Shown: positions 36,807 through 45,661 of the stretch, piece after piece
Numbering within the stretch: position 1 is the stretch's first letter
Layout of the letters: each line of letters starts with the position of its first letter
Assembly: GCF_011039205.1 (NCBI RefSeq)
Contig: NZ_JAAKEL010000014.1
Location: 28,633 to 92,632, forward strand
Length of the DNA: 64,000 nucleotides
Direction: 5' to 3'
Origin: Dysgonomonas sp. ZJ279
GTDB lineage: Bacteria > Bacteroidota > Bacteroidia > Bacteroidales > Dysgonomonadaceae
Notes under the pieces: model-generated
What the model was told of the DNA's origin: nothing
Seen by the model: only the letters and a program-made list of their open reading frames with translations
The model's database searches: none
Translations under genes and position numbers: made by a program

Positions 36807-38264
36807 ATGTATCAAAGAGAAGAAGAGAAAATAAAGAGCAGCATCGACTGGTTCACAATAGCCATATACATTGTTATGGTACTCTGCGGATGGGTCAGTA
36901 TCTATGGTGCCAGCTATCAGTATGAGAATGCTACAAGTATGTTCGATCTATCGGGCAGAGCTGGTATGCAGCTCGTTTGGATAGGTACATCATTATTACT
37001 GGGCTTTACATTATTGAAGTTGGATAGTAATCTATATGATATATTAGCCTATTATATCTACATCTTCTTTATGGCTCTTTTATTGCTTACGATCTTTATC
37101 GCCCCAGATATAAAAGGTTCGCGTTCATGGATTGCCATAACAGATACAATACGTTTACAACCTGCCGAATTTGCCAAATTTGCAGTTGCTTTAGCCTTAG
37201 CTAAATATATGAGTTCGTATAATTTTAAGCTAATGACTCTGAAAAGTTTGTCTACAATTTTAGGCTTGGTAGCTTTACCGATTATACTTATTTTACTACA
37301 ACAGGAAACAGGTTCTGCACTTGTTTATACTGTGTTCATTCTAGTCTTATATAGAGAAGGTCTGCCCGGATTAGTCCTGTTACTAGGTGTATCGGCTATT
37401 ATGTTTTTTGTTGTCGGGCTAAAATATTCAGAAGAAGATTTAGGTCTCCTGACAATGGGAGAAGTAATTTCTGCTATTTTTATAGTAATCATTAGTGCCC
37501 TATTAGTCTTAAACTATCGTAAGGACATGCTAGTTGCACGAAATATAATCTTAGGAGGGATCGTATTATTTGGTATTCCATATCTCATATCGTTGACTGA
37601 GATTGATCTGAACTGGGGTATAATAGCTATTGTAGCACTTAGTATTCTTATTATATACCTATTGGTATTGGCTAAAAAATACTGGTCGAAAGTATACCTA
37701 TTAGTGGCTGTTTTTGCAATTTGCAGTATTGGATTTGTTAGTTCCATCAACTACCTGTTTAATGATGTGATGCAGCCTCACCAACAAATGCGTATAAAGG
37801 TATCTCTAGGTATGGAAGAAGACCTTATGGGAGCTGGATACAATGTTAATCAGTCAAAAATAGCGATTGGATCAGGTGGACTCACAGGCAAAGGATTCCT
37901 GAATGGAACCCAAACTAAATTAAAATATGTACCCGAACAAGATACTGACTTTATATTCTGTACTGTAGGTGAGGAGCAAGGCTTTATTGGCTCTGTAACT
38001 GTATTAATCTTATTTTTGGCACTTATCCTTAGATTATTCTACTTAGCTGAACGGCAAAAGAATACGTTCGGACGCGTATATGGGTACTGTGTGGCGTGTA
38101 TCTTTCTGTTTCACCTAACAATAAACGTAGGGATGGTAATCGGATTAACGCCTGTGATTGGTATTCCCCTTCCATTTTTCAGTTATGGAGGTTCTTCCTT
38201 ATGGGCATTTACAATCTTGTTATTTATATTCTTGCGCATAGATATGGCAAGAAAACGCAGATAA
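36807..38264 (+). CDS. rodA: RodA, SEDS family peptidoglycan glycosyltransferase
   Basis: 485 aa, about ten to twelve membrane helices. The SEDS signatures are visible: D-I-K-G-S-R-S-W-I near residue 105, Q-P-A-E-F-A-K near residue 118, G-S-G-G-L-T-G-K-G-F near residue 355, and P-E-Q-D-T-D-F-I-F near residue 372. The C-terminal G-L-T-P-V-I-G-I-P-L-P-F-F-S-Y-G-G-S-S is complete. It polymerises glycan strands for PBP2. It is longer than E. coli RodA (370 aa) owing to extra central helices (about residues 200-300). It ends the operon; a small TAGTAG/CTACTA hairpin (38267-38284) follows. Confidence 0.95.
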   Translation: MYQREEEKIKSSIDWFTIAIYIVMVLCGWVSIYGASYQYENATSMFDLSGRAGMQLVWIGTSLLLGFTLLKLDSNLYDILAYYIYIFFMALLLLTIFIAPDIKGSRSWIAITDTIRLQPAEFAKFAVALALAKYMSSYNFKLMTLKSLSTILGLVALPIILILLQQETGSALVYTVFILVLYREGLPGLVLLLGVSAIMFFVVGLKYSEEDLGLLTMGEVISAIFIVIISALLVLNYRKDMLVARNIILGGIVLFGIPYLISLTEIDLNWGIIAIVALSILIIYLLVLAKKYWSKVYLLVAVFAICSIGFVSSINYLFNDVMQPHQQMRIKVSLGMEEDLMGAGYNVNQSKIAIGSGGLTGKGFLNGTQTKLKYVPEQDTDFIFCTVGEEQGFIGSVTVLILFLALILRLFYLAERQKNTFGRVYGYCVACIFLFHLTINVGMVIGLTPVIGIPLPFFSYGGSSLWAFTILLFIFLRIDMARKRR

Positions 38265-38303
38265 AATAGTAGTGCTATCTACTACCTAGTTGTTATCTAA
38301 ATT

Positions 38304-38834
38304 CTAACAATATCTGAAAATGAACATACCAAAACCAAATATCCAGATAGCAATTACAATGAAGAAGCTAATCCAAGACCATTTTTTCCTCTGATTTGAT
38401 GTCATGCTATCAAATTCTTTAAAATAATAACAAGATTTATTTTTATAATCAATTAAGAAATATGCCAAAATGATAGATGCAACAAACAGTGAAATGAAGT
38501 GTTCTTTTTCCAGAGTAAATTTTCTATTGAAAATAAATAAGACTAAATTCAATATACCAAAAAACAATAAGGATATTAATATGTAAAAATGCCCGCCTGC
38601 TATTACACTACGAAAACCATCTGGGTTGTTGAGAGTCTTCTTCACTAATATTGAAGGATCTGAAATTCCTCTTTTTTCATAAAGGGTTCTAATTTTTTTA
38701 TTCCTTGTAATCACATGAATTGGATAAGTTAAAATTTCTCCAAATTTAATTTCAAATCTAAATAAATTGTAATAAATCATATTACAGAACCATAATATTT
38801 TCATTTTATTTTCTTTTTGCTTCTTTAACCACAT
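38304..38834 (-). CDS. Small membrane protein downstream of an ABC transporter, unknown
   Basis: 176 aa with three hydrophobic segments (about residues 82-100, 112-130 and 150-172) and a basic N-terminal 75 residues. The ATG at 38834 is chosen because a GGAGG lies just upstream and the gap to the ABC ATPase stop is only 6 bp. An internal ATG at 38804 is an alternative. A Shine-Dalgarno-like site is unusual in this window. Co-transcription with the ATPase and permease genes suggests a link to that transporter, but no family is recognised. Confidence 0.6.
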   Translation of the reverse strand: MWLKKQKENKMKILWFCNMIYYNLFRFEIKFGEILTYPIHVITRNKKIRTLYEKRGISDPSILVKKTLNNPDGFRSVIAGGHFYILISLLFFGILNLVLFIFNRKFTLEKEHFISLFVASIILAYFLIDYKNKSCYYFKEFDSMTSNQRKKWSWISFFIVIAIWIFGFGMFIFRYC

Positions 38835-38840
38835 TTCCTC

Positions 38841-39896
38841 CTAAATCTGCCCCCCAATACCTCCGATTATGCTAACAGATCCAGCTACGTAGTTTCGAAG
38901 CCATTGAGCCAGTTCATCGAAACCAGATAACCTAACTTCTTTTCCTTCTCTTTCAATGCTAATTGAATCTAATTGTGATAACTTTAAACTAAAAAGAGCA
39001 TCACTTTTTCTTTCGGTTAAATGAAAACCATGCCTTTCCAATATGTTTTTACCCCAACGATACAGAGTGGTATCTGCTTCGATAAATACATTTTTGTTAC
39101 TTTTCAGCTTTGGATAAAAGTTCCCTGATTCTTTATCAAAAACGATATTTTCACTCTTGAAAAAATTATCCATCTTGCCCGATAATACAATATCTTCAGT
39201 AACACCGGTCTTTAATCCATTGTCCTTTGACAGAAGCCATAAACGATCGGCGAGGAGCAAGGCCAGATCAATATCGTGTGTAGAAAGCAATATCGTTTTC
39301 CCTTGATTCATCGTAAGATCATGCAAGAGATTCATTATTTCGATACGGCTTTCTATATCGAGAAAAGCTGTAGGTTCATCTAATAAAAAGACAGGGCATT
39401 CTTGTGCTAAAGCTTTAGCAATCATTGCCTTTTGGCGTTCGCCATCAGACAGTTCGGCAACATACGAATCTGCCTTATGAATAATATTTACATCTATCAT
39501 TGCCTTTTCACTAATATCCTTATCATACTTCGATAACTGACCGAAGAAACCAGTATAAGGATATCGACCTAATTCAACTAATTCCCTGACTGTTAATCCT
39601 CCGACTGCAGTCTTATCCGTTAATACAAGCCCCAGAAGTTGTGATAAATCTTTTTCTTTATAAGTGGTAATATCTTTATTGTCGAAATATATATTTCCTT
39701 TAAGTGCGTGCTGAGAAGCACTTATAGTACGCAATAATGTTGATTTCCCCGAACCATTAGCACCTAGTAGACACGTTAATTCACCTTTAAATAGATCAAA
39801 CGATAAGTCCGAATGAAGACAAGTTATTTCGGCACGTTTAGTTTTTCCATAACCAATACTTATATTTCTAGCTGATATTATTTTTTTCTGCTCCAT
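38841..39896 (-). CDS. ABC transporter ATP-binding protein, iron-complex type, with C-terminal extension
   Basis: 351 aa from the ATG at 39896, which overlaps the permease stop as TAATG. A longer upstream reading would lie inside the permease gene and is rejected. Walker A is G-A-N-G-S-G-K-S-T (residues 45-53), the signature L-S-D-G-E (149-153; the common form is L-S-G-G-Q), and Walker B V-F-L-L-D-E-P-T (169-176). The H-loop is S-T-H-D. It is of the FecE/BtuD type. Residues beyond about 250 form an extra domain of roughly 100 aa without a recognised family; the usual length is about 255. It energises import with the permease encoded just upstream. Confidence 0.85.
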   Translation of the reverse strand: MEQKKIISARNISIGYGKTKRAEITCLHSDLSFDLFKGELTCLLGANGSGKSTLLRTISASQHALKGNIYFDNKDITTYKEKDLSQLLGLVLTDKTAVGGLTVRELVELGRYPYTGFFGQLSKYDKDISEKAMIDVNIIHKADSYVAELSDGERQKAMIAKALAQECPVFLLDEPTAFLDIESRIEIMNLLHDLTMNQGKTILLSTHDIDLALLLADRLWLLSKDNGLKTGVTEDIVLSGKMDNFFKSENIVFDKESGNFYPKLKSNKNVFIEADTTLYRWGKNILERHGFHLTERKSDALFSLKLSQLDSISIEREGKEVRLSGFDELAQWLRNYVAGSVSIIGGIGGQI

Positions 39897-40927
39897 TAGT
39901 TGAAATATTGTATTTTCTTCTGATTCACAATCACATATATTATAACCGGAGCACCAAATATAGGAGTAATCGCATTCAATGGCAACACCCCTGATGCACC
40001 TGGCAATATGCTGATAAGATTGCACAAAAGAGCGATTATAGACCCGATAAGTATGGTAGCAGGTAAAAGTGATTTATGATTTGAAGTACCTAACAACAAT
40101 CGTGCAATATGGGGCACAGCTAATCCTATAAAGGCTATAGGACCACAAAAGGCACATGTTATTGCAGTTAATAATCCGGCACATAAAAGTAGTAAGAAAC
40201 GTATTAATTTAATGTTTATACCCAGATTGGCAGCATATCTTTCTCCTAATAAAAGTGCATTAAGCGGCTTAATCAATAAGATTGATAATAATAATCCAAC
40301 ACTGACAACAATACAGTAGAAAGGAAGTTGTTCTAAAGAAACGCTCGAAAAATCGCCCATTCCCCAGAGCATGAAAGAATAAGCATTCTCGCTTGTGCTC
40401 CAAAATTTTAAAATAGAAATAACTGATGATGTAAGATATCCGATCATTATACCAATAATGAGCAGCATAATATTATTCTTAATTATAGACGAAAAAGCCA
40501 TGATAATCAAAAGTATACAGCTAGCTCCTATAAAAGCACCTAAAACAATAGATAGTGAGTAAGATAAATCTAATCCTCCAACTATTCCGACGCTACTTCC
40601 TAATAGCAAGACAACTAAAGCGACTCCAAGATTAGCCCCGGCACTGATTCCCAATATGCCCGAATCGGCTAACGGATTACGAAAGGCTGTTTGCAACAAC
40701 AGCCCTGATACGGCGATTGCTCCACCGGTAAACAGGGCTGTTATAGCTTGAGGTAATCGAGATTCAATTATAATATACGTCCATGCTTGTTTCTCGACAC
40801 TATGTCCTAAAAGTATATCTAAAACGGCTTGCGCCGGTATAGATACTGATCCGAAAAATAGATTTACAGCAAATAGTATAACTATTATTATCGCAAATAG
40901 AATGCTATATTTCAGACCTTTATTCAT
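39896..40927 (-). CDS. FecCD-family ABC permease (siderophore, haem or cobalamin type)
   Basis: 343 aa with nine to ten membrane helices. Family motifs are visible: L-P-Q-A-I-T-A-L-F-T-G-G-A-I-A-V-S-G-L-L-L-Q near residues 57-78, and F-R-N-P-L-A-D-S-G-I-L-G-I-S-A-G-A near 82-98. G-P-I-A-F-I-G-L-A-V-P-H-I-A-R is near residue 270. It forms a homodimeric importer channel with the ATPase downstream. No periplasmic binding protein or TonB receptor gene is beside it, so the substrate cannot be assigned. It starts 8 bp after the C69 peptidase gene. Confidence 0.9.
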   Translation of the reverse strand: MNKGLKYSILFAIIIVILFAVNLFFGSVSIPAQAVLDILLGHSVEKQAWTYIIIESRLPQAITALFTGGAIAVSGLLLQTAFRNPLADSGILGISAGANLGVALVVLLLGSSVGIVGGLDLSYSLSIVLGAFIGASCILLIIMAFSSIIKNNIMLLIIGIMIGYLTSSVISILKFWSTSENAYSFMLWGMGDFSSVSLEQLPFYCIVVSVGLLLSILLIKPLNALLLGERYAANLGINIKLIRFLLLLCAGLLTAITCAFCGPIAFIGLAVPHIARLLLGTSNHKSLLPATILIGSIIALLCNLISILPGASGVLPLNAITPIFGAPVIIYVIVNQKKIQYFN

Positions 40928-40935
40928 TTAAATTG

Positions 40936-42570
40936 TTAGTATAATACTTTATATTTATCTCCGGTTTCCTTTACCACTCCTTTATAGAATTTTTCTGGAT
41001 ATCCTACACGTTGCGGAGCTGATGGCTGACCATAAGCATTGCGGGTAAATTCACCATTAACTTCCTTACGTACAACCCCATCCATATACTTAATTGTCAG
41101 AAATTCACCTAATTTCTTCCATCTGTCAAAAGCATATTGTGCTTGCTTAGAACTATAGTCTGTCAAATATTGCACTGCTTTCTCAGGTGATTGGCTATAC
41201 AAAGATAAGGCTTCTTTTTCGGTAGTGTCTTGTTCTGCCAAGAATTTACCTTCCAATTCATTTTGAACCTTTTTCATATCAGGATACATATAGTTATATT
41301 TATTATACACCATATTCGCCACCCAGTTGTTAATCCAAAAGCTTGAAGTCCAAGAGAAGTTATATAAATCACCATTTCCTACACGGAAAGATTCAGGAGT
41401 TTCTGTTATAGAGCAATACATTGGTGTAAAAACAGTTTGTCCTGCATCATCTGTACCAAACCAAAGAACACCTCCAATAGCATTTGGCAACCATGAACGC
41501 ATTTGCGATACGAAAACGAAAGCTGATTGTTGTGTAGCAATGGGACGCTCATTACAATACTTTACAGAATCGACTTCCCACTCAAGAGGAGCCCAACGAT
41601 AAGGAGCTTCGAATGGCCCTGCACCTACATCAAATCTCCAATCAAGATCAGTATCTTCATAATGGTCTCTCATCATTTCTTTTACATCAGTCAAAGATAG
41701 TTTTCTATCCGGTTTAATGTATAGAGGCATCGGATCTTGAGTTTCGCCCTTAGCATAGCTAACAAATTTAGCCATATCCTTATTATAACGGTTAAAGAAA
41801 CTCCATACACGAGCTTCACAGTAACGTTGTCCACCAAAATCTAATGGATTATAGGCTTTAGCAAAGCTAAAATCAGCATCTTTACCCGAATAATATCCTT
41901 TTTCTTTAGCAAAAGAAATTACATCTTTCGAATAAAGACAATTTTTAGGGTCGTTTAATGGAAATTGTTGGATTCTGGCTTGATTAGCATGAGCACTGAT
42001 ACAATCGTCCGGAATACGTACTGCAACCCAGACTGTACCTTTAACACCTCTTCCTTTTCCAATCATTTCCAGTACCCAAATTTCATTCGGGTCGCCAATA
42101 GAGAACGACTCGCCGCCACTATAATAACCATATTCAGCCACCAGATCAGTCATTATCTGAATAGCTTCTCTAACCGTTTTAGAACGTTGCAAGGCAATAT
42201 ATATAAGGCTTCCATAGTCTATAATACCGTCGGGATTAGTCAACTCTTCACGTCCTCCAAAAGTTGTTTCGCCAATTGTTACCTGATATTCGTTTGTATT
42301 ACCCACAACATTATAGGTTTGTGCAGCTTGAGCTATATCACCTAAGTATTTACCACTATCCCAGTCGTACACCTTCAATTTCTCGCCTTTAGCATATTTT
42401 TGTGCTGGCCAATGATATAACTCTCCAAATAGAGCATATGAATCTGCTGAATAAGTAATCATAGTAGAACCATCTGTTGACGCAGATTTTCCAACTAATA
42501 AGTTTGTACAGCAATATGCCTGTATAGAGCAGGCTAGGATGAATAGAACCGATAAAAAGAATTTTCTCAT
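40936..42570 (-). CDS. Peptidase family C69 (dipeptidase-like), secreted
   Basis: 544 aa with a signal peptide ending at about residue 20. Family C69 are Ntn hydrolases whose N-terminal Cys is freed by processing; here C-T-N-L-L-V-G-K (Cys21) fits that nucleophile, and D-G-S-T-M-I-T-Y-S-A-D-S follows as in PepD relatives. The rest (E-N-G/S-Y-like blocks, W-V-A-V-R-I-P-D-D, R-V-W-S-F-F-N-R-Y) matches this family's long form. It probably cleaves dipeptides or acyl-amide bonds in the periplasm. It heads an operon with an ABC permease and ATPase, hinting at processing before uptake. Confidence 0.88.
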   Translation of the reverse strand: MRKFFLSVLFILACSIQAYCCTNLLVGKSASTDGSTMITYSADSYALFGELYHWPAQKYAKGEKLKVYDWDSGKYLGDIAQAAQTYNVVGNTNEYQVTIGETTFGGREELTNPDGIIDYGSLIYIALQRSKTVREAIQIMTDLVAEYGYYSGGESFSIGDPNEIWVLEMIGKGRGVKGTVWVAVRIPDDCISAHANQARIQQFPLNDPKNCLYSKDVISFAKEKGYYSGKDADFSFAKAYNPLDFGGQRYCEARVWSFFNRYNKDMAKFVSYAKGETQDPMPLYIKPDRKLSLTDVKEMMRDHYEDTDLDWRFDVGAGPFEAPYRWAPLEWEVDSVKYCNERPIATQQSAFVFVSQMRSWLPNAIGGVLWFGTDDAGQTVFTPMYCSITETPESFRVGNGDLYNFSWTSSFWINNWVANMVYNKYNYMYPDMKKVQNELEGKFLAEQDTTEKEALSLYSQSPEKAVQYLTDYSSKQAQYAFDRWKKLGEFLTIKYMDGVVRKEVNGEFTRNAYGQPSAPQRVGYPEKFYKGVVKETGDKYKVLY

Positions 42571-42711
42571 AGTTAAGTAATTTCTATTAAACTTAAATTA
42601 TAGGTAAAGATACCTTATTAATGATTACGATTCCTTATTATATTTTGACAAAGTGTAAAAGTTTAACGAAAATATTGCAAGGAAATAGAGTTAATATATA
42701 AACACATAAAA

Positions 42712-42854
42712 TACAAATGTAAACTACACTAAAATATACATTATCGATTAACAAAAACACATCTATATACAAATGTATTGGTTTAATTTTGTATAAAAAT
42801 ACAAATAATATTTATTTATATAGCCTATGTACTTTTGTATTATATACAAATGAA
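42712..42854. promoter_or_regulatory. Operator-like motif cluster 1, upstream of the C69 operon
   Basis: Six copies of one motif lie within 143 bp. TACAAATGTA occurs at 42712-42721 and 42768-42777. TTTGTAT at 42788-42794 pairs with ATACAAA at 42799-42805. TTTGTAT at 42834-42840 pairs with ATACAAA at 42844-42850. The two full copies are near-palindromic, TACA-AA-TGTA. The cluster lies 142 bp upstream of the C69 start. Confidence 0.55.
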
Positions 42855-43083
42855 TACATTATAATAACATGCTAATATATTATATATATACATATATATG
42901 AGTATATTATGAGTATAATATAAAGAGAAAATATAGATTATATTAGCTATTTACCTATTTCAAGCAATAAAAGCCTTTATGAAAACATTATTTATGATAT
43001 ATTTATATAATTTCTAGAAATATACATAAATAATATAAACTATTACTTTTTATAATATACAACTATTTAGATATGTATACGGA
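42855..43083. other. AT-rich spacer between motif clusters
   Basis: A very AT-rich stretch with alternating TA runs (around 42880-42900). I see no gene, RNA or full copy of the TACAnnTGTA motif in it. It could be a bendable or easily melted spacer between two operator clusters. Confidence 0.5.
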
Positions 43084-43169
43084 ACATTTGTATCGGAGAA
43101 AAACATTTGTGATTTACAAATATAAATAGCAACCATTTCCATTTGTAAAATATTCTGTTTACATTTGTG
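43084..43169. promoter_or_regulatory. Operator-like motif cluster 2, upstream of the HTH regulator
   Basis: Five copies within 86 bp: ACATTTGTAT (43084-43093), ACATTTGTG (43103-43111), TACAAAT (43115-43121), CATTTGTAA (43140-43148) and TACATTTGTG (43160-43169). The last ends 30 bp before the regulator's ATG. The motif is the complement of that in cluster 1. Such stacking upstream of a Cro/CI-type gene suggests autoregulation. Confidence 0.55.
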
Positions 43170-43199
43170 GTATACATTTTTATACTAATAATTTACAAG

Positions 43200-43703
43200 A
43201 TGAAAGACAGGATTAGACAAATAATGGAAAGTGAACAGCTCACGCCATCAGTCTTTGCCGATAAACTGGATATCGGACGTGCTGTAATATCTCATATATT
43301 GAATGGACGTAATAACCCAAGTTTGGATGTTGTTACTCGCATCCTGGCAAAGATGGATTATATAAATTCAGATTGGCTTCTTACAGGAAATGGGAAAATG
43401 TATAAATCCGAAATAGATGATAAAGTCAATCGACATATTTTCGAAAATAAAGAATTACCAAATAATCCTCTCGCCAATACTCCCGATTTATTCACTCAGA
43501 GTTATGTAAATCCTCATAATGATAAGGAAGAAATTGAATATCGTAAGGAAACTATAGTTAACCAACCCGAAAAACTAGCAGAACACACTAATATACAGAG
43601 TACTACACCTCAAAAAGTGCAGGAACGAAAAGTGAGCAAGATAATTATTTATTACACGGATAATACTTTCGAGACATTTAATGCTGATCACCGACCTCTT
43701 TGA
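43200..43703 (+). CDS. Cro/CI-type HTH transcriptional regulator
   Basis: 167 aa from the ATG at 43200. A GTG at 43167 would add 11 residues but falls inside an operator-like repeat, so the ATG is preferred. Residues 1-60 are an XRE-family helix-turn-helix: L-T-P-S-V-F-A-D-K-L-D-I-G-R-A-V-I-S-H-I-L-N-G-R-N-N-P-S, followed by S-D-W-L-L-T-G-N-G-K-M. The remaining polar linker ends in a short basic strand, K-V-S-K-I-I-I-Y-Y-T-D-N-T-F. This form is common in Bacteroidetes and uncharacterised. It is divergent from the C69 operon and precedes pyrK by 193 bp. Confidence 0.82.
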   Translation: MKDRIRQIMESEQLTPSVFADKLDIGRAVISHILNGRNNPSLDVVTRILAKMDYINSDWLLTGNGKMYKSEIDDKVNRHIFENKELPNNPLANTPDLFTQSYVNPHNDKEEIEYRKETIVNQPEKLAEHTNIQSTTPQKVQERKVSKIIIYYTDNTFETFNADHRPL

Positions 43704-43750
43704 TCTAAAAATTGTATCTTTTTTAGACTAAAGTTTTACTTCAATTTAAT

Positions 43751-43798
43751 ACCACCTAAAAAATAGTGGTCTTAAAAAAGTGAAGAACGAATTTTTCA
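43751..43798 (+). other. Two small hairpins between the regulator and pyrK
   Basis: ACCAC (43751-43755) pairs with GTGGT (43766-43770), and GTGAA (43780-43784) with TTCAC (43794-43798). Neither has a T tract. They lie upstream of the predicted pyrK -7 element, so they are more likely in the regulator's 3' end than in a pyrK leader. Function uncertain. Confidence 0.25.
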
Positions 43799-43854
43799 CC
43801 TCCATTATTCAAAATTGATTGGAACAAAATAATTACAATAAGACTAAACTTTAT

Positions 43855-43862
43855 TACCTTTG
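43855..43862 (+). promoter_or_regulatory. -7 element for pyrK-pyrD
   Basis: TACCTTTG matches TAnnTTTG, 34 bp before the pyrK ATG. No TTG at 20 nt; the upstream region is AT-rich. Confidence 0.45.
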
Positions 43863-43896
43863 TAGTCACAAAGAATATTCAAAAAAACTGCAATAA

Positions 43897-44679
43897 ATGA
43901 AAAGACTTCTTGATTTAGTTGTCACAGAGAACAACCAACTAAACCAAAACTATTGCTTAATCAAATTAACGACTCCTGACGGCACTTTACTACCTGAGAT
44001 GTATCCAGGACAGTTTGTCGAGATAAAAGTCGAAAATTCGCCCTCTACATACCTCAGACGCCCTATTTCTGTAAACTTTGTTGACAAAAGCAAAAATGAA
44101 CTATGGCTTCTTATACAGGTTGTTGGAGATGGCACAAAAAAAATGAGTGAATATAGTGTTGGTGATACTGTAAATATTATGCTTCCACTAGGTAATTCGT
44201 TTACTCTGCCAACTGAAAATCCAAAGCAAGAACTTTTACTTGTGGGCGGCGGTGTAGGAACAGCCCCAATGTTATTTCTCGGAGCTAGCCTAAAAGACAA
44301 AGGATTTGCTCCTAAGTTTTTATTGGGTGCTCGATCGAAAAATGATTTGCTACAATTGGATGATTTTTTGAAATATGGAGAAGTGTTTTGTACTACCGAA
44401 GATGGCAGCCATGGAGAAAAAGGCTATGTAACCAATCATTCGGTCTTAAAAAACACTCAATTTTCATCAATTTACACCTGTGGACCAAAGCCAATGATGG
44501 TTGCTGTAGCCAAGTATGCGCACAGTAATAATATTAACTGTGAAGTATCGCTCGAAAACACGATGGCATGCGGATTTGGCGTATGTTTATGTTGTGTGGA
44601 AAAGACCCGCGAAGGGAATATATGTGTATGTACAGAAGGACCCGTATTTAATATAGAAAACTTGACATGGATAGACTAA
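43897..44679 (+). CDS. pyrK: Dihydroorotate dehydrogenase electron transfer subunit
   Basis: 260 aa. The FAD-binding motif is Y-L-R-R-P-I-S-V near residue 45. The NAD domain has [11 protein letters not shown] near residue 113. The 2Fe-2S cysteines cluster near residues 228-247 (C-G-F-G-V-C-L-C-C, then C-V-C). PyrK passes electrons from PyrD's FMN to NAD+ in pyrimidine synthesis. It overlaps pyrD by 13 bp. Confidence 0.95.
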   Translation: MKRLLDLVVTENNQLNQNYCLIKLTTPDGTLLPEMYPGQFVEIKVENSPSTYLRRPISVNFVDKSKNELWLLIQVVGDGTKKMSEYSVGDTVNIMLPLGNSFTLPTENPKQELLLVGGGVGTAPMLFLGASLKDKGFAPKFLLGARSKNDLLQLDDFLKYGEVFCTTEDGSHGEKGYVTNHSVLKNTQFSSIYTCGPKPMMVAVAKYAHSNNINCEVSLENTMACGFGVCLCCVEKTREGNICVCTEGPVFNIENLTWID

Positions 44680-45578
44680 TTGTAAACATAGGTGATTTAC
44701 ATTTGAAGAACCCTGTGATGACTGCATCGGGTACTTTCGGGTATGGAAAAGAGTTTACGGACTTTATCGACCTATCGCGAATAGGTGGTATATTTGTAAA
44801 AGGAACTACAATTCGCGCACGACAAGGTAACGATTATCCACGTATGGCGGAGACACCTTCGGGCATGTTAAACGCTGTGGGACTGCAAAATAAGGGAGTC
44901 GACCACTTTGTTTCCGACATCTACCCCTCAATAAAAGACTTCGATACAAATGTTATAGTAAATGTATCTGGTTCTACTGTCGAAGATTATGTAGATTGTG
45001 CTCAAAAACTGGTCGATTTAGATAAAATTCCCGCTATCGAGTTAAATATTTCGTGCCCCAATGTGAAGGAAGGTGGTATGGCTTTTGGCACGTCAGCATG
45101 CTCTGCCGCAGAAGTAACAAAAGCAGTTCGTGAGGTATGGAAAAAAACACTGATTGTAAAACTATCTCCTAATGTAACCGACATTACCGAAATAGCGAAA
45201 GCCGTGGAAGGCGAAGGTGCAGATGCCGTATCTTTGATAAATACATTGCTCGGAATGGCTGTCGATATCAATAAAAGACAACCGGTACTCTCTACTATTA
45301 CGGGAGGATTATCGGGGCCATGTGTGAAACCTGTTGCTCTCAGAATGGTATGGCAAACTTATAATGTCGTTAAAATACCGATCATTGGTATGGGTGGTAT
45401 ATCTTCGTGGCAAGATGCTATTGAGTTTATCCTTGCCGGATCGTCCGCAATACAAATAGGAACACATAATTTTATAGATCCTACCATATCGATAAAAGTG
45501 GTGGAAGGAATAGCTGCCTATCTCGATAAGCACAATATCAAATCTGTAAAAGAATTAACCGGATCATTACAAGTTTAA
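44667..45578 (+). CDS. pyrD: Dihydroorotate dehydrogenase, class 1B catalytic subunit
   Basis: 303 aa, an FMN TIM-barrel. The N-terminal [11 protein letters not shown] is typical of class 1B. N-I-S-C-P-N-V-K supplies the catalytic Cys that marks class 1 enzymes. The phosphate-binding [13 protein letters not shown] and A-S-S-A-I-Q-I-G-T are near the C-terminus. It oxidises dihydroorotate to orotate with PyrK. A strong terminator follows. Confidence 0.96.
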   Translation: MDRLIVNIGDLHLKNPVMTASGTFGYGKEFTDFIDLSRIGGIFVKGTTIRARQGNDYPRMAETPSGMLNAVGLQNKGVDHFVSDIYPSIKDFDTNVIVNVSGSTVEDYVDCAQKLVDLDKIPAIELNISCPNVKEGGMAFGTSACSAAEVTKAVREVWKKTLIVKLSPNVTDITEIAKAVEGEGADAVSLINTLLGMAVDINKRQPVLSTITGGLSGPCVKPVALRMVWQTYNVVKIPIIGMGGISSWQDAIEFILAGSSAIQIGTHNFIDPTISIKVVEGIAAYLDKHNIKSVKELTGSLQV

Positions 45579-45606
45579 TAAACTTGCTATTCAATCCACA
45601 TATATT

Positions 45607-45645
45607 AAAAAAGCGCTATAAATGTTCTATTTATAGCGCTTTTTT
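45607..45645. terminator. Strong bidirectional terminator
   Basis: Perfect 17-bp arms (45607-45623 and 45629-45645) with core AGCGCTATAAAT/ATTTATAGCGCT and loop GTTCT. It is flanked by A and T runs and lies between convergent pyrD and the nitroreductase-like gene. Confidence 0.92.
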
Positions 45646-45661
45646 ATTCCATAAGAAAAAT

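Noticed and set aside
39897..40025. N-terminal extension of the ABC ATPase
   Set aside because: The added 43 residues come from the permease gene read in another frame. The TAATG overlap at 39894-39898 gives the natural start.
42712..43169. CRISPR-like repeat array
   Set aside because: The repeat unit is only 8-10 bp, in both orientations, with irregular spacing and no cas genes nearby. An operator cluster fits better.
43167..43199. GTG start for the Cro/CI-type regulator
   Set aside because: It would overlap an operator-like repeat; the ATG at 43200 begins right before the HTH fold.
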